From positions 27,294,197 to 27,358,196 of the forward strand of contig CM057149.1 in the NCBI GenBank assembly GCA_029964075.1: a stretch of DNA of 64,000 nucleotides. Direction: 5' to 3'. The translations under genes and the position numbers were made by a program. Below the pieces are notes generated by a model. That model ran no database searches and was not told where the DNA came from. It saw only the letters and a list, made by a program, of their open reading frames with translations. Position 1 is the first letter of the stretch. The number at the start of each line of letters is the position of its first letter. The stretch is from Patiria pectinifera. Its lineage: Eukaryota; Echinodermata; Asteroidea; Valvatida; Asterinidae. Of this stretch, positions 32,884 through 44,274 are shown piece after piece.

Positions 32884-35800
32884 CTACTGGATCTGGCTCT
32901 ACTTCAAACGAGCCATCCATCGCTGCTATCTGATGTGCAGCCTTATGCTGGTTTTAGTGATCACTACGTCATCTAGGCTAAGATTGTTACCAGGACTGTT
33001 CTCAGCCAAAAACCACCCCGTAGAGTTCCTTTGTGGAAGAAAGTGGACGAACAAGACCTCAAAGAAGAAGCTGCTGTTCTTTAAAATGATTACTTTGATA
33101 GAAATCCCTCCAACTGCTCTACCGAAGAAAATTGGACTTGGATTCGCAATTCAATCTGTAGCCTTGTTTCTTTGATTGTTCCTCATAAGGTATTTAGAGG
33201 TCGTAACAGCACCCCGTGGTTTACAACAAACGTCAAGAGACTCTGCAGTAAAAAAGAAAAACTCTTCAACAAAGCAAAAGAGTCTGGGTCCAGCTCTGAC
33301 TGGGAAAAGTTTACAAAAGTTAGGAAATCAGTACACAAAGTTATTATTTAACAACATACTTAAATCCGAAAAGACTTCTGGCGATACATAAAAATATCAA
33401 GAAGGAAGGATAACACTGGAGTCCTTACACTGAAAGTGGATGGAAAATTGCATTCAGAAGACCAATCGAAATCAGAAGCTCTCTCTAATCAGTTTGAGAG
33501 TGTTTTCACTCGTGAAGATAGCATTCCAGGTCAACTACTTTCTATGCCACCAAGTCCATATCCAGATATGACTGCCATCACTGTCACAACACAGGGTGTA
33601 AAGAAGTTGCTACAAACTATTGACGTCTCCAAAGCCATCGGCCCCGACCTGATACCAAATCAAGTTTTGAAGATAGCTGCTGATGAGATTTCACCTATAC
33701 TCCGGCACATATTCCAACAGTCACTTGATTCTGGTGATCTACCATTAGACTGGAGAAGGGCAAACATTACCCCGATCTATAAAAAAAGGACCAACAACAG
33801 ACCCAGCTAACTACAGACCGGTGTCTTTAACATTTGCTGCAAACTACTTGAGCATATAATTGATAGTAGTCTCATGAAACATCTTTCTGAGTGGAACATC
33901 CTTGCAGACAACCAGCATGCCTTCAGAAAAGCTAGATCTTGTGAATCACAACTTATTCTGACAACTCACGACCTCGCAAAAAACTTGGACCAAGGACATA
34001 TGACAGATATGGCAGTTTTAGATTTCTCCAAGGCTTTTAATGTCTGTGGTGAAGCCATCTTGCGACAGGTGAAAGAGACACTAGATGAAAGATCGGGTAG
34101 CATTGTTGGTGGAAGAGCAATATGAAATATCCGCTATGCTGATGACAGCACACTGATTGCACGCTCAAAAACAGAACTGGAAAAGCAAGCAGTAGAATTG
34201 GAGAAATGCAGCCACACCTTTGGTCTCCATATAAACTCAGCCAAAACTCATGTTATGGTTCATGGTAGCAAAGAACAGATCTTTCTTGGCGGAAGTGCAG
34301 TCAACCAGGTAGACAGCTTCAAATACATTGGCTCAATGGTAAGGATTGATGGAGACGCTACACCAGAGATTTGTGCTAGGTTGGCAATTGCAAGAGATGC
34401 CACCAGCCAACTAATCGGATTGTGGAAGGCAAAAGAGATCAGCCTGAAACTGAAGAAACAGCTGGTGAAATCTCTCGTGTGGAGTGTAGCCCTCTATGGT
34501 GCAGAAAGTTGGACATTAAAACAGAGTGACATGAAGAAGATAAAATCATTTGAGCTGTGGGTGTGGCGTAGAATGCTTCAAGTCAGCTGGAAAGATAGAA
34601 AGACCAATGCATGGATCCGCCAAAGGGTAGGAGTTTCAGAAGAGGAAGGTCTGCTTGTCCAGTTAAGGAAGAGGAAGCTGTCTATGTATGGACAGTGGAA
34701 GCGCCGAAAACAGGATGGATCGATAACATCAGGAAGTGGACGGATGGAGGAATGGCCGTGGCAAGAGCAAAGGCACACAAGAGAATGCCGACGGTTCTAT
34801 GAGGACTATGGCAAAACAGCAGCAGCAGCAGCAGCTTTTGATGTCATGCCACACCATCGCTTGCTCGTAAAACTGGACTACTATGGGATTCGGTCTGACA
34901 CCAAAAAAATGGATCAACTCCTTCCTCACCAAAAGGTTCCAAACGAGTTGTCGTAAATGGTAAACTGGGTCCCCGTCCTTAGTGGTGCTCCGCAAAGGAT
35001 AGTTTTTGGACCGCATTTCTTCCTCCTTCACATTAACGATATTCATCACAAAGTCTCCAGTACCACCCGTTTATTTGCCGATGATTGTCTAGTGTACAGA
35101 TCCATCCAGACACCAAGCGACGTCTTCATGCTTCAAAAAGACCTGGATACCATGGTAAACTGGGCCGAGACTTGGGGGATGAGATTTAATCCCAAGAAAT
35201 GTACAACTATGCGCATCACTAGAAATAGATCACCAGGAACTACATCTTACAACATGATGGGTGTACAGTTAGATGAAACAGACCAGTGTCAGTATTTGGG
35301 TATATTCCTCCAAAAAGACCTCCGATGGAACAAGCAAGTCCAGCATGCATCTGCCAGGGCTACACAAATCCTGAATTTCATCAGAAGAAATTTTCATCAT
35401 GCCTCATCCTCCAGCAAAGAGAGGTTGTATCTTACACTTGTTCGACCGCATCTTGACTACGCTACGGCAGCATGGGACCCTCACACTTCCAAGAACATCA
35501 AAGAACTAGAAAAAGTCCAGAAGAGAGCTGCAAGGTTCGTTTCAAACACCTACGGACGTGACACTAGCATCTCTGCTATCATGACAGATCTGGATTGGAC
35601 AACTTTGGAAGAAAGAAGAAAACAGCACCGCATCTTTTGTTTCTTTAAAATCCTGAATGGGCTAATGGACATCGACTATACCAAATACATCACCCCAAAA
35701 CCTGGAAGATCACGAAGAGGACACAGCAGACAGTTCCAACTCAACCAGGCCAGGACCGACACTTATGCATCTTCAGTTTTTCTAAGAACACTTAAAAATT

Positions 35801-35940
35801 GGAATGACCTCCCGGACTCAACAAACCAGACTCCTTCAAGAATGCACTTAGTGACAAAATCTAATCCTAACCACTCTCACCACACCACACCTCCAGTTTA
35901 AATTCCCTAGATGGAATATTTTGAAGGACCACCAACCAAG
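32884..35940 (+). mobile_element. CR1-like LINE remnant, interrupted and frameshifted
   Basis: In order: end of an APE-type endonuclease (LLDLALL ... PYAGFSDHYVI, 32884-32985; FSDHYV corresponds to the conserved SDH), a linker, the reverse transcriptase start (33436-33810: KAIGPDLIPNQVLK, LPLDWRRANITPIYK), fingers/palm (33874-34044: NQHAFRKARSCESQL, VLDFSKAF), then after an inserted RTE fragment the rest of the palm (from 34834: AFDVMPHHRLLVKLDYYGI), a catalytic FADD at 35074-35085, LGIFLQKDLRWNKQV and a C-terminal KYITPKPGRSRRGHSR ending at 35901. Several stops and frameshifts make it inactive. The GVPQGS motif has decayed to SGAPQRIVFG. Confidence 0.85.
34045..34833 (+). mobile_element. RTE-like LINE fragment inserted in the CR1-like RT
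   Basis: Encodes, with an in-frame stop at 34123, the palm YADD (34135-34146), thumb FKYIGSMVRIDGD, YGAESWTLKQSD and RRMLQVSWKDRKTNAWI of an RTE-type protein. It is 5'-truncated and ends in an AGC repeat (34818-34833), as RTE elements often do. GCTTTTAATGTC (34033-34044) and GCTTTTGATGTC (34834-34845) form a 12-bp target duplication with one mismatch, and the host frame resumes in the same phase. The right-hand C-terminal part after TNAWIRQRVG is truncated relative to the usual protein. Confidence 0.85.
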
Positions 35941-36329
35941 CACCAAGTACCAAGTAGGTCAATAACCCCCGCATGCCTGTACATGCACAAGATATAGGTC
36001 ATTCACATCATCAGGGATTGTTTACAACCTGTCTGAGCTCTGGGCGGCACGAGGGGTTGACACAAAGAGATCGGCGGCACAAAGGGTTTGGCCGCCATTT
36101 TCTCCAATTACTGCTCAAAAACATGGGCCACCATCTTGGCTTCTGTCTTTCAACACTCCTTACTCTGGAGTGGCTAGGGCTCGGCCAATGGGAGTGAAGG
36201 CTTGTGGTGTATAGTAGGGATGAGGATAACATGAAAGCTTGGCCTAATTGGCCCATTGAAAATTGAAAAAAAAAATTATGCCCATATTTGGACAATGTGG
36301 AGAATTTTAACACCGCTTCGCTGCTCGGA
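35941..36329. other. stretch between the LINE and the mariner-type end
   Basis: No gene recognised. GGCGGCAC(G/A)A(G/A)GG occurs twice at 36042-36080 and GGCCGCCATTTTCTCC at 36089. It may be the interior of the element whose end lies at 36330-36392. Confidence 0.3.
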
Positions 36330-36392
36330 GGGTTTTAAATATGAAAAATATTTTCGCGGGTTTGGTTTTCGGTCATTTTGACTCGCCCTGTA
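36330..36392 (-). mobile_element. mariner-type terminal repeat, right
   Basis: Reverse complement of the end at 24417-24480 over about 60 bp: TTTGACTCGCCCTGTA at TA, with GGGTTTGGTTTTC and TTTAAATATGAAAA inside. The two ends face each other across 12 kb. Confidence 0.6.
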
Positions 36393-36535
36393 CATGATTT
36401 GATTGCTTCTTTTTCTTTCGTTTTATAGGAAATAAAACATTAGTATTATGACTAATGTGATTAGTCATTGGAGAAATCGTGCTGGACTACTTTTAATTAT
36501 TCAAACTGACTTTCTTATTTTTACAGTGTCACTGC

Positions 36536-36746
36536 AAAAACTGTGTTTAGCAATTAAATACTTTTCTAAACACTTTCTTGCTATCAGTTTCTAAACATGT
36601 TTAAATACTAAACATGTTAAGAGTAAGGATGGATAGTGTTTTGCCATTGAACATTGGTGTTTAGGAATTGGACACATAATGTTTAGCTTCTAAACATGTT
36701 TACAAAGTGATAGCAAGATAATGTTTAATTGCTAAACACAGTTTTA
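36536..36746. mobile_element. 211-bp MITE-like inverted repeat
   Basis: Left end AAAACTGTGTTTAGCAATTA and right end TAATTGCTAAACACAGTTTT are complementary; mirrored motifs TCTTGCTATCA and TAAACATGTTTA follow inside. Almost the whole element is an imperfect palindrome. Confidence 0.75.
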
Positions 36747-36974
36747 GAGAAGACTCCGGTTAGGTCTGTTTCAAACGTCGTGTTTATGCCGTGTCTAATA
36801 GAAATAAACTTGAATTTTCTTATTCGAGACGGCACAAGCACGACGTTTTTAAAACCAATTTGGCTCTGCAGTTGATTTCGGCTTGGCAGAATAGCTCGAC
36901 AAGGGTCCGTCGTGCTTATGCATTCAGTGCGGCAGTAGCAAGGCGCGGTATCAAACGTCGTGCTACTGCCGTGT

Positions 36975-37031
36975 CGAATATAATTTCAATTCGAAGTCGG
37001 CCGGCCAACTTCGAATTGAAATTATATTCGA
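36975..37031. repeat. perfect palindrome within the Harbinger-like element
   Basis: CGAATATAATTTCAATTCGA and its exact complement surround a short GTCGGCCGGCCA centre. Confidence 0.85.
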
Positions 37032-37149
37032 CAACCGCGCGCCGTGCTACTGCCGTGAACATCGATAGGAATGCCCATGCTCGCATTGTGCGAGTACAGA
37101 AATAATCAACAAACAAACTATCAACAAATATTGGGACTTACGTGGAAAA

Positions 37150-37640
37150 TTTTCAAGACTCATAGGGGTGCAACCCTTTAAAAAGGCCAAAAATCCGTCC
37201 CCTGAGCTCATGAATAAAAGTTATACACTATATTTCTTCTATTTTAGAGTTTTGAGAGCCACGGAATTCGGAAAATGGCAATGCAGCTCTGGCCCGGACT
37301 AGGAGCTTCAAATTCCGAGATGGATGCACATGGGCCTATTGCCGAAATTGACGCTATTCAGCCATGATGAAGACGGACATCTTTTTTCAAGATAACTGCG
37401 TGTCAACTTTGGGAAACATCACTCGTTTTAGGGGTCATCTTTTTTGTGTGAGAATTTCTCGATAAGGCAATGGTCAACCCACCAAAAATTGAAAAGAAAA
37501 TTAAAGATGACATGCTGTTCATCATTTTTCTGTGCACCCTGAACACCTGTGAAACTTCCGAGTATTTAAAAACGACTTTTGAAGAATGGGGATTTAAAAC
37601 TGGTGTCTATGGGAATTTAATTGCTTGGGTATACCCATAG
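37150..37640 (+). repeat. repeat family R1, copy 4
   Basis: CTGAGCTCATGAATAAAAG, TTTTGAGAGCCA, CTCTGGCCCGGA and GGTCAACCCACCAAAAATTG mark this diverged copy, nested in the Harbinger-like element. Confidence 0.65.
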
Positions 37641-37989
37641 GCAGTTGAGGATTTAGCGTAACACAGTACATATACACACCAGTATAGCTTTCCTCCGGGG
37701 ATATATATTACATAAGGAGTACCTTCTGAAGCAAAATTCGTTTTCTTCATGCATCTCTTTATTGATTTCAAAGCACAAAATCACATTTTTTTTGTTGTGA
37801 CTGGTGGTCCGCCATTTTGGATGTATTTAAATTCGACTAGGCGTTTGTAATTTAATTTGACTTTTAGAACCACTGCCGTGCTTACATGTACGCCGTGCTA
37901 ACGTCACGCTAAATTCACTTTTATTCGACACGGCATAAGCACGACGTCAGAAAGAGGCCTTAGGGTCACATACTCTCAGTCATGTGGTT

Positions 37990-38620
37990 GCTAAGGCAAA
38001 GCGTCTGCCGTTGTTAGGCACAGCTAATCCGATTACGTACTTAGACGCTATAGTGGAGCACAGAAATTCATGCACCTCCGAAAATATGAACAGTATGAGT
38101 GAAAAGCTAAATTATAACGGAAGAAAAAAAAGTTAGCTTCATGTCAGTGAAAAAAAAAATCGCCGTCATCAATGCCCGGTCAATACTGGTTACTGGTATA
38201 GCTGACCTTCAAGTCTGGAAGAAATCGTTCGAAAACTTCCGCAAATCTCTGTATTTATATCTATTTCTAAGAATTTATCAAAATTGTTATTTCACGAGCA
38301 GTTGAACTTATGTCATCTAAGTATATTCCGAATTTCAGCTTAATATGTTGTTGCAAACGCTTGTGCTACAATTTGAACGGTCTCCATGGAACATTTCGAC
38401 GATGATTTCTGCCGACCCAAGTCACATGCATTGTTCAGCAAAGCGCCTTAGGCGCTACGGTTGACCGATCGACCAAGCCACACAATATCGTATTGTAGAT
38501 TAGCATATTCATTAGCGTCACTCGGCGTGTTTTGGCGTGGGTCTCGGTATGGACCAATGGAATCCGGAAAAAGGTTTCTATTTAAAAATTAATAACTCGT
38601 GAAGGAGGCTTTTCTAATTT
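37990..38620 (+). repeat. interspersed repeat family R2, copy 2
   Basis: Same orientation and landmark words as 20000-20690, with several small insertions, including a CATGCATTGTTCAGCAAAGC segment. Confidence 0.75.
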
Positions 38621-39101
38621 TTTTTTACTGCACGCCATAATGGATGGAACGTTATTAATATTCGTGAGGCTTGAAAAGATTAACAGCTATTGCAAACGTC
38701 AGTGTTACAACTTTCAATGATGCACGAAGCCAGGCCTATTTTTCCAATTTCAACGAAAGTAATGAACACATCACAACTAGAGGAAAGTAAACCCTGAAAG
38801 TTGCATGAAGATAAGGTCTTTAAAACGGGAGAAATTTATTTTCAAAGATTTCGCCCGCCAACGTGAACATGTGTGTGCACATGTAGTTTAATTCAAAATG
38901 AAGTGTTACGTAGCCTTTAGAAATTTCCCTTCGCAACTGTATGACTGCTCTTACATGCCTCAAATCTCTTAGTTTATTTCTCCCCGCTTTCACCTTTTTT
39001 TAGAATCAAATGCTATGGTCGGTGAATTTTTTCCAGTTACGGAACCCCCCCCCCCCAAAAAAAAACAACCACACACACTTAACAGCCTACAAACATGCAT
39101 C
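38621..39101. other. stretch without recognisable features
   Basis: AT-rich, with a C run at 39046-39056. No gene or terminal repeat is seen. Confidence 0.3.
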
Positions 39102-39794
39102 TAAGGGCCCTGTCACACTTCTGCGTATCCTAATTCCTTATGAGTTGCACATTGACATTTTTTTCATACGCAGTCGTACGCACAATACGCACCTCATATG
39201 CATCTCTATCGTTTTGTGTAAGTTTTATGTACGCAGGCATACGCATGTACGACCAAGTACGCAGGATAGTTTTGGGCATGCACAAAACTACGCTGCGTAC
39301 GCTGTTACGCAGGTCATAAGTTATAAATACGCAGCGCATCGGTCCCGCATCGGTCGAGTGCGTTACGAGTACGCTATGTGTTCGTGACGCACCCCGTCAG
39401 CATATTAGCCACCTGTATTGGACGTACACATAGCGTAGTTGAAGCGCAGATGCAACGCACGCTGAACGGCGAGCGGCGGAAATGCGGCGGGAATATGTGC
39501 GTCCAGCATGCGGTCGGCATAAGTCGGGTGCGTCCGGAGTACGCTCGGCATGCGCACTGCATACTGACCTATTCGCAGCCCGAAAAATAATGTTGTGCAC
39601 TGCATACGCAACTCATACGCATCTCATACGTAATGGATGCGCTGAATTCGTTACTTGTACGCTAGATGTGCGTCGCACATAAGTCAAAGTGATCAAAACA
39701 TTTCGACGTTAATTGAGCGTACGGCTGCGTATTGAATATTTTTGATAAGGAACTCATAAGGAATTAGGATACGCAAAGGTGTGACAGGGGCTTA
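39102..39794. mobile_element. MITE with 44-bp TIRs and TACGCA subrepeats
   Basis: TAAGGGCCCTGTCACACTTC at the left and GTGTGACAGGGGCTTA at the right, each followed inward by the mirrored GCGTATCCTAATTCCTTATG block, give 44-bp inverted repeats. TACGCA and GCGTAC words are scattered densely through the interior in both orientations. The many reading frames (rich in Arg, His, Tyr) are by-products of this composition. Target duplication could be AA or TTA-like and is not resolved. Confidence 0.75.
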
Positions 39795-39846
39795 ACACAG
39801 GCCGCCACAAAGAGCGGCCACCGTAAAACGGTTACTCGGGACTTAC

Positions 39847-40067
39847 TCTCGTTTCAAATCTTGCGGCATCTCGAACTTCAGCGCTGAAATTCCAGTATTT
39901 GTCTGAAAAAAGACCTGTTGTTTTCCATCAAAGAAACTGCCTCCCTCGTGCTGTCCTGCGACATGAACTCCCAACGGTGTCTGGCCGGGCAATTGCTTGT
40001 TTTCCCACAGCTGGACTATTGGGGCTTGCGTTCTCGGTGAATGGGTCACAAGTGGAGGATATACATC
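39847..40067 (-). CDS. candidate exon of unknown protein
   Basis: On the minus strand, a pyrimidine-rich TCTCCCCGGTCAG acceptor precedes 221 nt with one open frame (73 codons), ending at a consensus donor CGAGA|GTAAGTCC. The peptide begins DVYPPLVTHSPRTQAPIV and ends SALKFEMPQDLKR; it looks like folded protein (QHEGGSFFDGKQQVFFQTN) and I do not recognise it. Starting phase is 0. It could be a downstream exon of the minus-strand gene at 47981-63401 or belong to another gene; the link across 8 kb is not shown. The plus strand is also partly open here, which weakens the case. Confidence 0.45.
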
Positions 40068-40641
40068 CTGACCGGGGAGATGATTGGAAAGGTATCAGAG
40101 CCAACAAAAATGGTATGATAGATGTGAACTTGCTTTCAATGATTTTAGTCTCTGCCTATGTTGAACCTTTCAAAAAATATTAAAAGAGCGTCCTCTAGCG
40201 TGAGGTTAAAAAGTGTCAAAAATGCAGTTTCAATTGATGTGTGTGGCAAAACTTGCGGTAATCGCTTCAAAATTAATACATATGATGACCTTAATGCATT
40301 TAAACATTCATTTTGAGTTGATGTGCTAGGCAAAGTTTGCCCATAGCCCAATATAGCCCAACACCGTGTGGTTGTTCCTACAACATCTATTTTAAAATTG
40401 CTATTTTACTCCTTCAATTTATACAAAAATGCTATTTTACAACTGCATAAACACATTACATTTATGAAATAATGTTACTAACTTTGTGCCATAACAATTT
40501 AAAAATGCAACTTACAGTGAGTCAAGACAAAATATCACTGGTCGATGGATCCTTAGAAAAAAACAGTAATCCAAAAAGCCGCGAAACAATTATTGAATAT
40601 TCGAATCAGAAAGTGCTCATTTACTATTTTGAATTTACAGG

Positions 40642-41521
40642 ATGAGCTGCAGATTTTTGAAACCAAATTATTTGGCGGGGTTGATGAACGTAGACAATAG
40701 AGAATTTGAGAAAGTAAAGAACAAACGCGACAAATTCTCGGAACTGGGAACATCCAAACGTGAAAGTTCTCAACAAAACCTGTCGGAAACGACCGACGTC
40801 AACAAAAACAGATGGATGGTATACAAATCGGATAGAGTTCTCAGCAAAAATGGAAAATTCGTAATGGAAAAAGGGCTCAACCATGTCAAGGGAATAACCC
40901 ATCAATGATCTCGTGGTAAGCACAGATATCACCTGTCAGAAATTACCGCCTGCTAAAGCACAAAGCCTACGGGGAGAATTGTGTTCGGAAATCCAAGCTC
41001 CCGCCAAGCAACATCAACAAAGGTGAATACTAAGCACTTGAGTTGAGGAAAGATGACAATATCACCATCCTGCCGGCAGAAAAGGGCCGTGCTACAGTGG
41101 TCCTGAACACCTCGCACAAGATGGAGACATTGCTCAGCGATAACACCACATACAAAAAACTGAACAAAGATCCAACCCCAACGTACCAACGGAAGTTAAT
41201 TGAGACAATTTGCCGGTGGCTATTACAGTTAGGATCCTATTCCTATAAGGATATCAATAATAGCATTTATCCAACCACAGAAGAAGTTCCTAAGATCTAC
41301 GGTACTCCTAAAAGCCCCCGAGGCCCCTCTTCCAACATTGGAGAGGTCGTCACTGAAATCAACAATCTCGAGGTCCCGCCAGGACAAAAGTTGAATTCAT
41401 ACGATGTCTCAGCACTGTTTACGAGCATACCTGTACCGGACGCCATTGAAGCAGTAAAAGAAAAACTGGAACAAGAGGATACCTTGGTGAGTAGCAGCCC
41501 TTTGAAAATTGAACAAATATA
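40642..41521 (+). mobile_element. Penelope-like element, partial and deleted
   Basis: 40642-40908 encodes KNKRDKFSEL ... LSETTDVNKNRWMVYKSDR, resembling the N-terminal region of Penelope-like proteins. 41043-41521 encodes ILPAEKGRATVVLNTSHK, YPTTEEVPKIYGTPKSPR and SYDVSALFTSIPVPDAI, the RT fingers and motif A (with the D of YDVSALFTS). Between YGTPKSPR and NNLEVPPGQ, about 40-50 residues normal for the family are missing. The frame stops at 41521, before the second catalytic motif, and no GIY-YIG endonuclease follows. Dead element. Confidence 0.8.
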
Positions 41522-41999
41522 GGAACAATATTCTAAGCAAAACCATTAGACCGGGAGCTAGGTTGAGTTAAATTAACAATTTTAGCACAAAAGGTTTGAT
41601 GGTACCAATCGATTGCCCGTCGGGGGGTAGTCCCGAATGGCCATTCTTTAGTTGCCCTAGGTCGGATGGGGGTCAGGGGACCATGGTCAGGTGTCCAAAA
41701 TTTCGAGTTTAATTAACATGTCGCGCACAAGCGCCGTTTTTGGACTTAAGTTTTGAGATTGACCCCTGATACCAAAAATGCTACCTAAGAACGGAAAAAA
41801 GTCGGATAAAGTTACTTAAGAATGATTTATAGATTGTATTTATATATGTTTCTATACACATGTATATATACTGTGTACAAATGTACACGTATATATCCTG
41901 GTCAATAGTGGAGCTCCTTAGGCCCATTATTTTGCCCAAACCGTGCCCAAATTCGTGAAAAGAGCATGAGACACGGTATGCAGATCCAAAACAATCTGA
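41522..41999. other. non-coding stretch after the Penelope-like element
   Basis: No gene seen; TATATATGTTTCTATACACATG-like AT repeats around 41840-41895. Confidence 0.3.
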
Positions 42000-42260
42000 G
42001 AATCATTTTAAGAAGTGGCCCCACCTTGAATACTGCCGATTTGGGGGCGGAGCTTGATTTTTTTTAAAAAGGGGGTGAAAGGAATAAAAACTCAGAAGAA
42101 GTGTATTAAACATTCATTTTCCTTCTTTTTCCATGCCTTGAAATAAATTTGGACATGACATAAAACATTCTAGCATATTAAACGTCATATTTCCGCCCAA
42201 TTTGTGGGCGTGGCCTAAATGTGTAAAGGGGTGGTGTATACGAGTGTTTTGATCCGATTG
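42000..42260 (+). repeat. repeat family R3, copy 1
   Basis: Contains GGGGTGAAAGGAATAAAAA, TTAAACATTCATTTTCCTTC, ATAAAACATTCTAGCAT and TTTGTGGGCGTGGCC, shared with 43770-43975. GGGCGTGGC(C/T)TAAAT recurs at 42536 and elsewhere, so the family may be tandemly arranged. Confidence 0.6.
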
Positions 42261-43769
42261 TGATAAATATTGTGCATTTTCGTGGCAAAACCATTAAAAT
42301 TGGCAGGCCTGTTTGAACTTAAAATGGGCTCAACATAATGTTTACGAGAGGTATCCACTTTGGAATTTGCCCACTGTGGGTATGAGCTTTATTTGAAAAG
42401 GGGTGCACAAAATCCAGAGAACTGTATGATGTGCTGCAATCAGTGCTCTTTAGGTCGATATGAATTTCAAATAGACGTAGCATATGAAATAAAAATCATG
42501 TTAACGTTAAACCACTTGTTACTGTCACTCATTTGGTGGGCGTGGCTTAAATTCTAGGCGATTTATGGGCGGTAATGCCCATGTGGGTGGTAAAAACACA
42601 AATCCTGTGTTCGCTATAGTTTTACAATACAATGTAAAGACAATATTAAAGGTAACAGGAGTCCCCCCTTTTTAAGCAACATGTCAAAGTAAGGGGATTA
42701 ATATTTGATACATTTTTGTACTGGCTCAAAGTGCTTTAATAGTGGTCTGTCATTCAAATATTTCATATTAAAAGCTTCAAGCTAGTATAACCTATGTGTA
42801 CATCGTAATCAACTGTCAAGCGTCAAAAAGCATCCTTAAATGCATGTAGGAACATTTGCATTTAATAAAAAGAGTACCTATCGATAAATGACTTTTTTTT
42901 GCCTAAATTAAGTTTGGGACCTGCTGTATGAAAGTGTTTCGCCTGAACTTGTATAATTTAGAAGTGAGAAAACGTTGAAGGTGGTTTTAGAACATTTTCC
43001 CTTGTGCTGTTTTTACCGAGCTATCCAACAAATGTTGGCGGTATCCCAATTTGTCAATGTCTTTTTCAATCAGAAGGCGCTTGTTAGAAACCATAAACGA
43101 TGCGATATAGCAGGGTTCACGCCTATCCATTTCAGTTGATTTATTGGTCTCTTGGTTTCTTTGTTGAGTTTCCTTCTTGCCATGGTAGTTGAAGGGTTTG
43201 TGGTTGAATATAACGAATAAGGTAAGATGGGGTGGTTTATATTCCAATTTATTTATTATAATAAAGGCAGACTGATGGATATTTCTCTTTTGAGAGGTTG
43301 TGTACATTTTACATTTTTAAATAAGTTAAGAATTGACCTCATCCCCTAAATATTTTTTATATCAGTATATTTTATGAAATATATGACAAGAAGTAAAACA
43401 TATTTACAGTGCTCACCGGAAAATAACCCCCGAGCTTTCGGTGCGGTGCAATACTTCATTATATCAAAGCAAACAAAAAATTGTTAATTTCACATACCTT
43501 GTCAGTGTCGGATGATTTTCCAACTTAAATTTTCTGTCGTGGATATTGGCAGTGATTTTAATGATTTATCAAACCTACCGGGTAAAGTTGTTGTTTTTTT
43601 TTCCTCTGAAGGGGTATAGACAACCAGGCACTGATTTTAATTCATGCGTCCCATATTACTTGCACTCAGTCCCATATTACTTGCACTCAGTCCCATATTA
43701 CCTACACGTACCTCATGTATTTCATAAAATGCACTAGTATTTATCCTAACAATTACAAAATCACTTGAA
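42261..43769. other. non-coding stretch, including a doubtful minus-strand exon
   Basis: No recognised gene. On the minus strand at about 43012-43074 a frame reading RLLIEKDIDKLGYRQHLLD lies between a weak acceptor (TTTCTAACAAG) and a possible donor (GTAAAA). It could be an exon of the minus-strand gene to the right, but the splice sites are poor and I do not annotate it as coding. Confidence 0.3.
43652..43712 (+). repeat. 21-bp direct repeat, three copies
   Basis: CCCATATTACTTGCACTCAG occurs twice and a third, partial copy begins CCCATATTACC. Short local duplication. Confidence 0.85.
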
Positions 43770-43975
43770 GAGATAGACCCAAGGGCCACGTTGAATATTA
43801 AAAAAAAAAATGGGTGGCGAAAGGAACAAAAAATTCAGAAGTCTATCAAACATTCAATTCCTTCTTTGAAATAAACTTAGACATGAAATAAAACATTCTT
43901 ACATTTCAACACCTGGTATTTTCCTCTCTTTTTGTGGGCATGGCCTGAATTTGTAATATGGTGTCCAGTATTAAT
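43770..43975 (+). repeat. repeat family R3, copy 2
   Basis: Same orientation as 42000-42260, recognised by GCGAAAGGAACAAAAAAT, AACATTCAATTCCTTC, ATAAAACATTCTTACAT and TTTGTGGGCATGGCC. Confidence 0.6.
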
Positions 43976-44274
43976 ACTTTGTACAAACATTACATTCACC
44001 CGTGTGGACTCCCGAATTAAAGATGTCCACATCAACCAGTTTTCAGATACTTTGTGAGGACTTGCCCACGTCCACAGAAGGTTTCCCCCTCTGGAAAACA
44101 GGTTTAGAGCATTTTGGGGTTTGAATTATCCGTCGCTAAATGAAGAGAAACACTCAAGGGAATTATACGTAAAAAAAAAAATTGGGTGGAAAAGTGTTCA
44201 CAGTGTGAGTAAAATGATTTCTTTTTCACACTGTGTTTTTCTTAACTTCACGAGAACAAAGGAATGTCCACACT

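Larger units (their letters stand above)
36763..37959. mobile_element. Harbinger-like non-autonomous element
   Basis: Ends are GGTCTGTTTCAAACGTCGTG and, on the other strand, GGCCTCTTTCTGACGTCGTG, both continuing TTATGCCGTGTC, and both are flanked by TTA (36760-36762 and 37960-37962). A TTA/TWA target and a GG..CTGTTTC end fit the PIF/Harbinger superfamily. GCCGTGCTTATGCC-like motifs recur inside each end. It contains a palindrome (36975-37031) and a copy of repeat R1 but no transposase or Myb-like gene. Confidence 0.75.

Noticed and set aside
39130-39682. Arg/His-rich reading frames on both strands
   Set aside because: They lie inside a MITE and arise from repeated TACGCA and GCGTAC words.
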